NCBI GenBank assembly: GCA_946040795.1
Contig: CAMGCK010000007.1
Location: 1 to 48,391, forward strand
Reading direction: 5' to 3'
DNA from: an uncultured Lachnospiraceae bacterium
Lineage (GTDB): Bacteria > Bacillota > Clostridia > Lachnospirales > Lachnospiraceae
Length of the DNA: 48,391 bases
Part shown: positions 9,904-17,343 of the stretch, piece after piece
How positions within the stretch are numbered: position 1 is the first letter of the stretch
Layout of the letters: each line of letters opens with the position of its first letter
The notes under the pieces: generated by a model
Database searches by the model: none
Seen by the model: the letters and a program-made list of their open reading frames with translations, nothing else
What the model was told of the DNA's origin: nothing
Position numbers and translations under genes: made by a program

Positions 9904-10305
9904 TTATGCCAGTTTGTCACAAATCGCCTTGAGGTCATCCATCGCCGGCTCTGTCGGATTCCAGAGAACCATTGCGCCGTCATTCTCATAACGCGGAATG
10001 ACATGAAGATGGAAATGCAGAACCGTCTGACCGGCTGCTGCACCGTTGTTCTGAACCAGATTAACGCCCTGTGCGCCTAAACGATCCATCTGACGCTTAC
10101 CGATTTCTTTTGCAACCATCATCAGCTTGCCCGCCATTGCCTCGTCCATCTCAAACACATCCTGATAGTGCTTTTTCGGCAGGATCAGCGTATGACCCGG
10201 TGCTGCCGGATTGATATCAAGGATTGCTACGCAATCGTCATCTTCATATACGCGCATGGACGGAATGTCACCGGCAATGATCTTACAAAAAATACAGTTA
10301 TCCAT
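9904..10305 (-). CDS. HIT family nucleotide-binding protein (Hint/HinT-like)
   Basis: A 133-residue histidine-triad protein, normally a dimeric cytoplasmic purine nucleoside phosphoramidase or nucleotide hydrolase. Seen: N-terminal CIFCKIIAGDIP, the PAAPGHTLILPKKH block and the catalytic triad HFHLHVIPR near residue 96. The length is typical. It is the first gene of a two-gene unit with GH88 (16-base gap), behind a good promoter at 10348-10376. The pairing with a sugar hydrolase is probably just shared transcription; no biochemical link is evident. Confidence 0.95.
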   Translation of the reverse strand: MDNCIFCKIIAGDIPSMRVYEDDDCVAILDINPAAPGHTLILPKKHYQDVFEMDEAMAGKLMMVAKEIGKRQMDRLGAQGVNLVQNNGAAAGQTVLHFHLHVIPRYENDGAMVLWNPTEPAMDDLKAICDKLA

Positions 10306-10347
10306 TCTCTCACCTCATAATGCAAACAGTTTTGCTTTCTGTCTATT

Positions 10348-10376
10348 ATTATGGAATAATCTGCAGTAAAATTCAA
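10348..10376 (-). promoter_or_regulatory. Sigma-A promoter for the HIT-GH88 unit
   Basis: On the minus strand a TTGAAT -35 box and a CATAAT -10 box are separated by exactly 17 bases, 43 bases before the HIT start codon. Confidence 0.75.
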
Positions 10377-10438
10377 CCTTTTTAACAGAAACAACACAAT
10401 CAAAACAAAATTGAGTCTACTTAAAGGCCATTTTTGAG

Positions 10439-11266
10439 TCATCGAAGTAATAAAAACACAGACACCACCATTACGATCATAATCACACAGCACTCAAACC
10501 GATACTGCATAAAATAGTTTTTCACTCCCTGAAAAAACGGAGGCTCCTGCGACACATACTCCTCAAGGCCGACGCTCGTACTATGTTCTTCTCCCACCCG
10601 CGCGTTTACGCAGTTTCCCGATAAAGAAGGAGGATCCTCGTCCGCCTCCGCAGCCAGGCCCAGTTCCTTATAAACACTCAGCGTGCCTTCCGGTACCGAC
10701 GCTTCCTTTTCCGCAGAAAGAATCTCCCGTGTACCGGAGTTACGCCAGAATGCAGCCAGCGCAGTCAATGTCACATTTTCTTCCCGCGTACAGTTATAAA
10801 GCCCATACAGGAGCAGCACTTCCTTTTCGTCCGTCGGCACAAGCACTTTCAGAAAATACTCCATAAGTACGCTGAGATTCCTCTGAAGCGTTGATTCTGC
10901 AGCAGGGTCATATAAGAGCAGTGTCTGACCGCTTTCTTCCCGAAAAAACACTTTTTCAGGATCCAACACCAGACCCTCCGGCCGCAGCATATATTCTTTC
11001 AGCGTATCGGCTGCTTTTTCCAGTGATAATACAATACTGTACAGATGTGCGGCAAGGTTTTCCCGACATTCAGTCAGTGGACGCAGACCGGATATGTCAT
11101 AGTCCAAAATGGTTCCGCCGTCCAGTTCGCTTCGATGGACAGCAAGCAGGCCCGATGGCTGGTTCCCGGCAAGCATTTTCAATTCAAAATCCACGCGCCG
11201 ATCCACTTTCCCAACAACCGGAATACTCAGATAGCGCTTATCTCCTTCATTATGAAAGGTTTGCAT
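10439..11266 (-). CDS. DUF6382-like protein with C-terminal membrane anchor, end of Tad operon
   Basis: A 275-residue protein whose N-terminal ~190 residues resemble DUF6382, a domain usually found in Tad/Flp loci of Clostridia and often fused to an FHA domain. Here no FHA domain follows. Instead there is an acidic, low-complexity stretch and one C-terminal membrane segment (about residues 255-274, ending LLLR), giving a tail-anchored or bitopic protein. The ATG at 11266 lies nine bases after GGAGG; the ATG at 11272 is too close to the site. It nearly abuts the TadE-like stop codon at 11269, so it is the last gene of the pilus operon. Family assignment is from recognition of the sequence pattern and context, and is moderately certain. 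Confidence 0.65.
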   Translation of the reverse strand: MQTFHNEGDKRYLSIPVVGKVDRRVDFELKMLAGNQPSGLLAVHRSELDGGTILDYDISGLRPLTECRENLAAHLYSIVLSLEKAADTLKEYMLRPEGLVLDPEKVFFREESGQTLLLYDPAAESTLQRNLSVLMEYFLKVLVPTDEKEVLLLYGLYNCTREENVTLTALAAFWRNSGTREILSAEKEASVPEGTLSVYKELGLAAEADEDPPSLSGNCVNARVGEEHSTSVGLEEYVSQEPPFFQGVKNYFMQYRFECCVIMIVMVVSVFLLLR

Positions 11267-11268
11267 GA

Positions 11269-11754
11269 TCATCCACCTCCGTCTCTCCAAATGATTCCCC
11301 TGCACATCCGCACAAATTCCTCCGGTGCTCGCCTGCGTCTCCGTTCGATCTGTTCCTCGATTGTACAAAAAGGTGCCAGAATTCCTCGAACAGCCGTACC
11401 TCCATGAATTCCTGCTGATCCTCGATATTTAAGCGTCACCGCGCGGGCATCGATCGTAAACTCCACATCCTCTATTTTCACTAACAGCATGCGCTCATTC
11501 ACCGTCTCCAGAAAACGATCTTTCCATTCCGATGCCCGAATTCCGACTTCTTTTCGTGCCGCCCCCTCAAATGGTCCGGATGCTTCACTCACTCGCACTT
11601 CCCCTTCCGCCTGATTTACAAAATACAGTGCTGTTTCATAAGCCGTCAGCCGATCACTGAGCATCATTCCCAGAAATAAAAGTGCCATAATAATCAACAT
11701 CGTCAATGACACAATGACACCGGCTTCTACTGTATAACTTCCTTTCAGTTTCAC
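11269..11754 (-). CDS. TadE-like pseudopilin, short form
   Basis: A 161-residue TadE-like protein. Seen: a very short basic leader, a class III prepilin-type cleavage site (KG followed by SYTVE, with Glu at +5), a single hydrophobic helix (about residues 12-31), and a soluble domain expected outside the membrane. The GTG start at 11754 overlaps the end of the prepilin peptidase gene and follows GGAGG by six bases. The longer open frame of 278 residues is only a shadow of the peptidase gene. The C-terminus is Arg-rich (RRRRR). Likely a minor pilin or assembly factor of the Tad pilus, processed by the neighbouring peptidase (inference). Confidence 0.8.
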   Translation of the reverse strand: MKLKGSYTVEAGVIVSLTMLIIMALLFLGMMLSDRLTAYETALYFVNQAEGEVRVSEASGPFEGAARKEVGIRASEWKDRFLETVNERMLLVKIEDVEFTIDARAVTLKYRGSAGIHGGTAVRGILAPFCTIEEQIERRRRRAPEEFVRMCRGIIWRDGGG

Positions 11755-12212
11755 ACTCCGCCTCCGGCACTTTCCGCGATTCTCATAATCACCAGCGCGG
11801 CCCATGGAATTACAAAAAAAGGCGCAAGCGGATATTCCTTTTTTGCATTCTCTTTCCGAATAACGAGCATTGCAAGACCAACTGCTGCTGCACTGATGAG
11901 TGCCGTAAGTGTCATAAAAAGAGTCGTGCCGAATCCACACCAAACACCAAGTACTGTGATCAGTATTCCATCGCCGATGCCGATCTCTCCTCGTGAAACC
12001 ACCGCAATTCCGATAAATGCAGCCCCCAGGATCCCGCCTGCCAGCATCTGCACTGTATCCATATGCAGCACAAACCGATTCACCAGACCGGCTATGATTA
12101 AGCAAATTGTCATATAAACTGCCGGAAGAGTCCGATTATGCAGATCGGTGATCATACACGGCAGCAGAATAATTCCCAAGCCGCTGAGATGAGCCCAGGA
12201 TATTGTCAGCAT
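11751..12212 (-). CDS. Prepilin peptidase, A24 family (TadV/CpaA-like)
   Basis: A 153-residue integral membrane aspartyl protease that would cleave Flp and TadE-type prepilins. Seen: about five or six hydrophobic segments and both catalytic aspartates, Asp23 in ITDLHNRTLP and Asp81 in the GxGD motif (GIGDG). The N-terminal methylation/zinc domain of the long PilD/GspO form is absent, as expected for TadV/CpaA. The ATG at 12212 overlaps the upstream stop codon (TGATG) and has AAAGGAGG upstream. The downstream TadE-like gene starts inside its stop codon, giving tight coupling. Confidence 0.92.
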   Translation of the reverse strand: MLTISWAHLSGLGIILLPCMITDLHNRTLPAVYMTICLIIAGLVNRFVLHMDTVQMLAGGILGAAFIGIAVVSRGEIGIGDGILITVLGVWCGFGTTLFMTLTALISAAAVGLAMLVIRKENAKKEYPLAPFFVIPWAALVIMRIAESAGGGV

Positions 12213-13243
12213 CAGTCGCCTCCTTTCCCGCGATTCTTGCATCGTGAGCATTCGTTCTTATCTCCGACCTGTGAAAGCGGAACACTCTTCACTGTTCGCT
12301 TGAGTCCGGAGCAGCTGCGATCATAATGATAACTCTCCCCATAAGCTGTAATATAAACAACCTCTCCCTTGGGGCGATCGTTACACAACCCGCAAGCGTT
12401 GTATTTCCCACCATCCTCATTTCGTCTCCGTTCCACTAAAGACCGCGCCACGGCTTCAACACTCAATTTCAAGTGTGTACATGCCAGACTGGTATGATAC
12501 ACGCTTCCTCGTTCCGTGACATATACGATTTTTTCTGCCGAGTCACCATTCTGCTCTTTTCCGGTCCACGCTCGACGAACCGCAGCCTGACTCAATGTCA
12601 AGTGTACTGCTTTCTCTGAAATATATGGGATCGACACCGAATATGTCGTACAGATACGCACAGCGGAATGCTCCTCATCAAATCCACTGCCGATAAAAGC
12701 AAGCCCCTCTGCTCCTCGTCTCATCAAGGGATGAGATGACAATTCTGGGATTTGCTCTAACACGCGCTGTTTCACAAGCGCTTCCGAAATCAGGAATCCC
12801 GCAGTATCCGCTGCAATCTCACGAACCTCCGCCTGTTTCTCCGGGGAATCCGTTCCCGCCAGTTTGTCTGCTGCGTAATAGTATGCGGAAAGCTCACCGG
12901 CCACATCATTCAGTACATCCTGCAGCCGGACCTGAATGGCCATTATGCTGAACAGGGAAAATACCGCGCAAAAAAACATCAGAAACAGCGGCAGTACAAA
13001 TGCAGCTTCCAGCGTCAGACTGCCTTTTGGAAAGGCGGATAAAAAAGCACTTCTTTGCGCCTTTGAGGAGGCACATTTGGCATTTTTATATTCAATTTTC
13101 AGTAAACTCTCTGTTCGGTCGTCCTGGCTCTTGGGATCTGCATTCCAACTTTCATAAAGAGTGGCTTGGTTTGCTTTTTTCTCAAATTTGCAAAGAAGCA
13201 CTTGTCTATCCGCCTTTCTCCCACACCTAATATCCGCCCTCAA
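12212..13243 (-). CDS. TadE-like protein with long N-terminus and two C-terminal His/Cys repeats
   Basis: A 343-residue TadE-like protein of unusual build. The prepilin-type site is FPKG then SLTLE, with Glu at +5, at residues 71-79, followed by a membrane helix at about 81-103. Before it are ~73 residues encoded mostly by an inverted-repeat element. After a coiled soluble domain come two copies of a module Y-V/I-T...YH-x4-C...CxxC. Copy one uses His250, Cys255, Cys284 and Cys287; copy two uses His306, Cys311, Cys332 and Cys335. The layout resembles small zinc-binding modules such as the Ada-type fold, which is inference. The TTG start at 13243 has GGAGG six bases upstream and overlaps the DUF5702 stop; a GTG at codon 15 is the only close alternative. 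Confidence 0.75.
   Translation of the reverse strand: MRADIRCGRKADRQVLLCKFEKKANQATLYESWNADPKSQDDRTESLLKIEYKNAKCASSKAQRSAFLSAFPKGSLTLEAAFVLPLFLMFFCAVFSLFSIMAIQVRLQDVLNDVAGELSAYYYAADKLAGTDSPEKQAEVREIAADTAGFLISEALVKQRVLEQIPELSSHPLMRRGAEGLAFIGSGFDEEHSAVRICTTYSVSIPYISEKAVHLTLSQAAVRRAWTGKEQNGDSAEKIVYVTERGSVYHTSLACTHLKLSVEAVARSLVERRRNEDGGKYNACGLCNDRPKGEVVYITAYGESYHYDRSCSGLKRTVKSVPLSQVGDKNECSRCKNRGKGGD
13031..13217. repeat. 187-bp imperfect inverted-repeat element inside tadE-like gene
   Basis: Two 28-base arms, 13031-13058 and 13190-13217, are reverse complements at 24 of 28 positions (outer core AAAGGCGGATA, inner core CTTCTTTGC). Weaker symmetry continues inwards around TTTGAG. The arms enclose 131 bases. 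The element is read through in frame and accounts for most of the extra N-terminus of the TadE-like protein. A further copy of GGCGGATA (reverse strand, 13231-13238) lies just outside, possibly a target duplication. It has no transposase; it could be a MITE-like or palindromic protein-coding element. Confidence 0.7.
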
Positions 13244-14855
13244 ATCGTTCCTCCAGACGATACATGGTTAAAACTCCGGGAGCTCTGCCCGCATTTTTAT
13301 ATACGACCGGCATGCCGGTAAACATCGGCTGGGCCTCCATATGCACCCGCACCGTCAGCGAACACACCTGCGATGCCATTAAAAAGCCACTGTTTTTCTG
13401 CTGCATATGGAGCTGGATGAGGTCCATTGTCCGAAAAGCGCTGTCAGAAATCTCTCTTCCATAAAGCAGAACCCGAAGGTAATCACGATATGTCAGCCCT
13501 TTTTCAGAAGAATGAATTCCTTCTGTATGGCCTGTAAGAAAACCCGTTACGTTTTCCAGGTTCAGTTTCCAGCTGACCTCGTCCTTGTACAGCGGCACTT
13601 TTCCGTTCTCCAGCAGAATCCGCAGATCGCAGATCGACTCCGCATATGCCCAGGCGGCAATCAGTGCATACTGAACGATCGGAATCAGAAAGGGCATCTC
13701 GGTCCAGCCAACCATCACCTCAGCAAGCGCAAATGCCTCACGCCGCATCCGGGCATTTCCGCAGGCATAAATAAAGTTCAGGCCTTCACGCACCCACATC
13801 AGCCGATTGATGACCGTCTTCAGATTGGCTTCATCCGAATCTTTTCCATACAAAATATATTCCACCTCATAGTGCAGATCCGGCGCTTCTTCCGGCACAT
13901 CATCCGTATAGCAGGGAGAGGTATTCAGTATATATTCATTAAACAGCGCCCGCTCTTTCAGACTGAGTTTACTGCTGCCTTCTGTTTCTACATTCCCCAA
14001 CGCTTTGCTGTCATACGGAATCGTTTCTGAAGGCAGATTCCCCGCCCGTATCGTTCTTCCGGAGATTGTGCTCCCGGTCGGCATCACCAGGTTCAGCCAG
14101 CCATGAGCCTTGACAGCCGCCACTCCGCCTATGGGGCTGTTTTCTATTTCCTGCTGATAGCGGCGTGTATCAAACTTTTTTGTGCCTTTCTCATCCGTTG
14201 TGCCGGTTTCATCACCGGTTTCGTCTTCGGTCACATTTCCGGCTTCAGATCCGGAATCTTTGATACCTTTTCCGGTTCCAGTTCCGGAATCTTCAGTTTC
14301 ATCGTCGATGCCAGCCTCCTCGATCATCTGCACTAAGTCCTCTCCGGACGGCAGACTTTCCGAGCTTCGATCCGCATGATCGGCTTTGTTAAACGCTTCG
14401 AGCCCTTCCGCAGCCTTGGCCAGAAGATCCATCGGCGCCTCATACTGATAATATTCCAGCACTGACCGGACAAACTCCGCGCCATCTCCATCCGTGGCAC
14501 AGACAAGCCGGGTCACTTCCGCATCACAGGATGCGATTGTAAAGATATTTCCGCCAAGAAGATTCAGACCGCCGCCTGCATTTTCCATAAAGTATGTTTC
14601 AAATTCCGCTTCAATGTCTTCGTATTGCGGGAGTCCTTTTCCAAAACCGCTGTCATAAAACAAAAGTCCGTATTCCTCCAGCAGTTCCCGGTCAAATCCT
14701 GCCAGCACGCTGTCAATTGCCGCCTGCCCGGCCTGCTGTGCATTCAGCTTCAGACCGGATGAGCGTGCAGCTTCCGCCAGCACCAGTGAGATTACCAGAA
14801 CCCCCGTCAGAAGCATCGACAGAAAGACCGTCACACTGCCTTTTTTCACGCGCAC
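13227..14855 (-). CDS. DUF5702 domain protein of the Tad locus
   Basis: A 542-residue protein of the DUF5702 type, found in Clostridial Tad loci. Seen: a short basic N-terminus, a pilin-like KKG-SVTV boundary, one hydrophobic helix (about residues 8-28), then a large extracytoplasmic region. Position +5 after the glycine is Phe, not Glu, so it may not be processed or assembled like a true pilin. An Asp/Glu/Gly/Thr-rich linker occupies about residues 185-232. The GTG start at 14855 follows AGGAGG at a rather long spacing of 11; a second in-frame GTG lies two codons on. Probably a minor, surface-exposed component or assembly factor; the exact role is unknown. Confidence 0.8.
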   Translation of the reverse strand: MRVKKGSVTVFLSMLLTGVLVISLVLAEAARSSGLKLNAQQAGQAAIDSVLAGFDRELLEEYGLLFYDSGFGKGLPQYEDIEAEFETYFMENAGGGLNLLGGNIFTIASCDAEVTRLVCATDGDGAEFVRSVLEYYQYEAPMDLLAKAAEGLEAFNKADHADRSSESLPSGEDLVQMIEEAGIDDETEDSGTGTGKGIKDSGSEAGNVTEDETGDETGTTDEKGTKKFDTRRYQQEIENSPIGGVAAVKAHGWLNLVMPTGSTISGRTIRAGNLPSETIPYDSKALGNVETEGSSKLSLKERALFNEYILNTSPCYTDDVPEEAPDLHYEVEYILYGKDSDEANLKTVINRLMWVREGLNFIYACGNARMRREAFALAEVMVGWTEMPFLIPIVQYALIAAWAYAESICDLRILLENGKVPLYKDEVSWKLNLENVTGFLTGHTEGIHSSEKGLTYRDYLRVLLYGREISDSAFRTMDLIQLHMQQKNSGFLMASQVCSLTVRVHMEAQPMFTGMPVVYKNAGRAPGVLTMYRLEERFEGGY

Positions 14856-14858
14856 CGG

Positions 14859-15056
14859 CTAATATACCTCCTTGATCGACTTATTGATCTGTGTAAAGAT
14901 CGTATCGACCATTCCCATGATCTGCTTTTTGAAAAGCAGCACCAATGCAATCAGTACCACCAGGATCAGAATGATCTCAATGGTGGAGATTCCCCGATCG
15001 TCCCTTTTTCTGTTTCTGCACTTTACGCCAAACGCTGCAAATTGTCTGATACTCAT
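14859..15056 (-). CDS. Flp1-like type IVb major pilin
   Basis: A 65-residue prepilin and the likely major subunit of the pilus. Seen: a 22-residue basic leader ending RDDRG, the cleavage boundary G then ISTIE with the diagnostic Glu at +5, a hydrophobic helix of about 18 residues (IILILVVLIALVLLF), and a short amphipathic tail ending in Tyr. ATG at 15056 has AGGAGG four bases upstream. Its position between tadC and the pseudopilins is normal for these loci. The very small mature form (43 residues) fits Flp-type pilins. Confidence 0.9.
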   Translation of the reverse strand: MSIRQFAAFGVKCRNRKRDDRGISTIEIILILVVLIALVLLFKKQIMGMVDTIFTQINKSIKEVY

Positions 15057-15068
15057 TCATCCTCCTTA

Positions 15069-16517
15069 TCAAAATGCCAGAAATGCCGGTGCAGCCACAG
15101 TGACTAAAACCACGCCAAGCATCAGGATCATCGGAAACAGCATTTTCGTTCCGGCAATTTCACCCCTGCGCAGTGCATTTGTTTTTCGCTCCGTCAGTGC
15201 CCTTTCCATTTCTACCTTTAATTCTCCGTGCAGGCCCGAAATCCCCTGCCTCAGATTCTTGGAAAGGATATTTCCAAAGCGCACATATTCCTGCCGCCCA
15301 CACCGTTTTCCAAATTTTACATAAGCCTCACCTTCGGCCTGACCATTCATGAGCTGATGCGCCGTAATGAGCATTTCTTCATATACATACTCTTTTCTCC
15401 GCGTGTTTGCGTGCACACCGGCGCGATAGTCCTCCGCCACGCGAACCCATGCGGACCGAATGCTCATTCCCGCGCTGATCAAGGTGCTGATTTTGGAGAG
15501 CATTCCCGGGAAACTCTTCTCCAGTTCTTCAGACCGCTGCTCGTATTTCTTTTTCACCTTTTCCTTCGATGCCGCATAGAGCCCCCCTGCTGCTCCTATG
15601 GCCAAGACAAGCATCGGGTACGGCGATGCTGCCTCTTCCCGATAACCGATTCGTGCCCCATCCAGTTCTGTGGGCAGATTCAGAGCCTCCGATTCCCGTG
15701 AATCAGCATCCGCACCCCGAATCATCTCTTCGAGCCGCTCCGTGTCTGTAAGCGTCACCTGTTCCGGCAGGACTCGAATCGGAAGCTCATACACTTTTTT
15801 CTGTTCGCGATAAAAAAGTGTTACTGTGATGGTGATATCTGAGCCGGACAGTTCCGAAAGTTCCCCACTCTCTGCTCCAACGTCTCCTGTCAGAAATCCC
15901 CGATTGGACATCACCTCCGGATCCGAGCTCATATACTCTGCTCGTATACCGGTTTCCAGTTCCTCCGGAAATTCCAGGCTCCTTCGCACAGCATCAAAGC
16001 TATCATTTCCATTCAGCATCGTCTGCTTCAAATCTTCAAAAGCCCGGTCAAAGACCGCATCCATTTCCGTTTCTCCCGGCTGCCGGCCCGATACTGAAAA
16101 CCGGACCTCGTCTATGTTGTCCATGCCAATCACTTTCAGAATCACCTGAGTTTCCTGTCCAAACTCCGGCCGATGGATCCGCTCCACCTCCCCTGCCTGC
16201 TCCGCCTGCCATGCAAGGATCCCGCTCCCCGCACAGCCCAGCATCAAAAGAACCCACATTCCCACATACAGCTTCTGAGCTCGCTTAAAGCGCTCCTCCT
16301 CGGATATAAGCAGCGCTTCATTCATTTTTCGTGCCTGCAGCCGCGCTTCAGAAGATCCCCCGAGCAGCCGCTCGCAGCCACGGGTAAAGGCCTCCAGCCG
16401 GTATTGGATCCTCCGTCTGACTGTGGCAGGCGGCTTTTCCTCTTCCGTATATCCTTTTCGAATCATTAATGCCATAAATGCTGTAAGAACGGCGAATAAT
16501 ATGCCTGCTAATACCAT
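15069..16517 (-). CDS. tadC: TadC-like inner membrane platform protein with large insert
   Basis: A 482-residue type II secretion F-family protein, one of the two membrane platform subunits that couple the TadA motor to pilus growth. The canonical F domain is at the C-terminus (about residues 330-480; LISAGMSIRSAW, then RRGEIAGTKMLFPM and a final helix). The N-terminal half has helices at about 1-19 and 84-102, then a ~195-residue hydrophilic region (105-298) before the next helix at 300-316. Within this, SSDPEVMSNRGFLTG followed by a beta-rich stretch resembles an atrophied bacterial Ig domain. Typical TadC proteins are near 300 residues, so this insert is the oddity. The gene runs directly into the pilin gene. 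Confidence 0.85.
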   Translation of the reverse strand: MVLAGILFAVLTAFMALMIRKGYTEEEKPPATVRRRIQYRLEAFTRGCERLLGGSSEARLQARKMNEALLISEEERFKRAQKLYVGMWVLLMLGCAGSGILAWQAEQAGEVERIHRPEFGQETQVILKVIGMDNIDEVRFSVSGRQPGETEMDAVFDRAFEDLKQTMLNGNDSFDAVRRSLEFPEELETGIRAEYMSSDPEVMSNRGFLTGDVGAESGELSELSGSDITITVTLFYREQKKVYELPIRVLPEQVTLTDTERLEEMIRGADADSRESEALNLPTELDGARIGYREEAASPYPMLVLAIGAAGGLYAASKEKVKKKYEQRSEELEKSFPGMLSKISTLISAGMSIRSAWVRVAEDYRAGVHANTRRKEYVYEEMLITAHQLMNGQAEGEAYVKFGKRCGRQEYVRFGNILSKNLRQGISGLHGELKVEMERALTERKTNALRRGEIAGTKMLFPMILMLGVVLVTVAAPAFLAF

Positions 16518-16530
16518 CGTCCCACTCCAA

Positions 16531-17343
16531 TCAATTCATTTTCATGATCTGCTCCGACCAGAAGTAAGCCGCTGCGTAAATTACCAGACAGCCGGCCATG
16601 ATCAACCGCCCCACGATTCCTTCGTACATAGCCGCCATGAAGTCCGGCGACGCCCATTTAATATACATAAGAATCACGAGCGGCATCAGATTCATGATTT
16701 TCTGTTCAAACCGCTTGGCGGTGATCATGGTCTTAATCTGTTCCTCCACGGCAAACTGTCCGGAAAGAATCTCCGTAATCGAGCCGATTACTTCCCCCAA
16801 CTGCCCACCGCTCCGCTTCACAATGCCGAATATCTCAGAAAACGATCGAATCTCTTCTACCTCAGAACGTACGCCAAACTCATGAAACACCTCCTCCACA
16901 GACCGATTGATTCCAAGCCCCGCTGCCATCAGTTTCCATTCACTGAAGATTCGGCTTTCTTCACCGTAGACCTCGCGCAGCTCCGCCTGCGATCGCACCA
17001 ATGCATTCTCAATGGAATACCCGCTTCTCAGGTAATCACTCAAAAGTCCGGCCGCATATAAAAACTGTTTTTTCAGTTTGGCCTTCTGCGCTTCTCGGAC
17101 CGCTGCGGACCGAACCCGGTTGTAAAAGAACGTAAGCGGAAGGTATGCAATCCCCGCTGGGATGAGACTGTCAAAAAACGCCTCGGAGACCATCACACAA
17201 AGCATCATCGGGACCCCGATCCGCCGCATGAGTTCCCCAAAATCGTACGACTGCACATTAAAGGCTTTTCCCGTGACTTTCCAGTTTTTCCATGCGTTCC
17301 AACGGATTTTCTGTACGAACAAGCCCGCCGATGATCCTTCCAT
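16531..17343 (-). CDS. tadB: TadB-like inner membrane platform protein
   Basis: A 270-residue type II secretion F-family membrane protein, partner of TadC. Seen: two hydrophobic segments around residues 42-75, the cytoplasmic F domain with SGYSIENALVRS and FGIVKRSGGQLGEVI, and C-terminal helices (about 212-265). The ATG at 17343 is preceded by GAGGAGG nine bases away and lies 86 bases inside tadA, an unusually long overlap that nonetheless has the best ribosome site. Co-transcribed with tadA and tadC. Confidence 0.9.
   Translation of the reverse strand: MEGSSAGLFVQKIRWNAWKNWKVTGKAFNVQSYDFGELMRRIGVPMMLCVMVSEAFFDSLIPAGIAYLPLTFFYNRVRSAAVREAQKAKLKKQFLYAAGLLSDYLRSGYSIENALVRSQAELREVYGEESRIFSEWKLMAAGLGINRSVEEVFHEFGVRSEVEEIRSFSEIFGIVKRSGGQLGEVIGSITEILSGQFAVEEQIKTMITAKRFEQKIMNLMPLVILMYIKWASPDFMAAMYEGIVGRLIMAGCLVIYAAAYFWSEQIMKMN

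Noticed and set aside
9888..10043. N-terminal extension of the GH88 enzyme
   Set aside because: Overlaps the HIT gene out of frame; the ATG at 9887 has a strong ribosome site and gives the usual family length.
11755..12105. N-terminal extension of the short TadE-like protein
   Set aside because: These 117 codons are an out-of-frame reading of the prepilin peptidase gene; a GTG with a good ribosome site gives the normal short leader.
17258..17343. Frameshift or fusion between tadA and tadB, suggested by the 86-base overlap
   Set aside because: Both proteins are complete and the tadB ATG has its own strong ribosome site within tadA.
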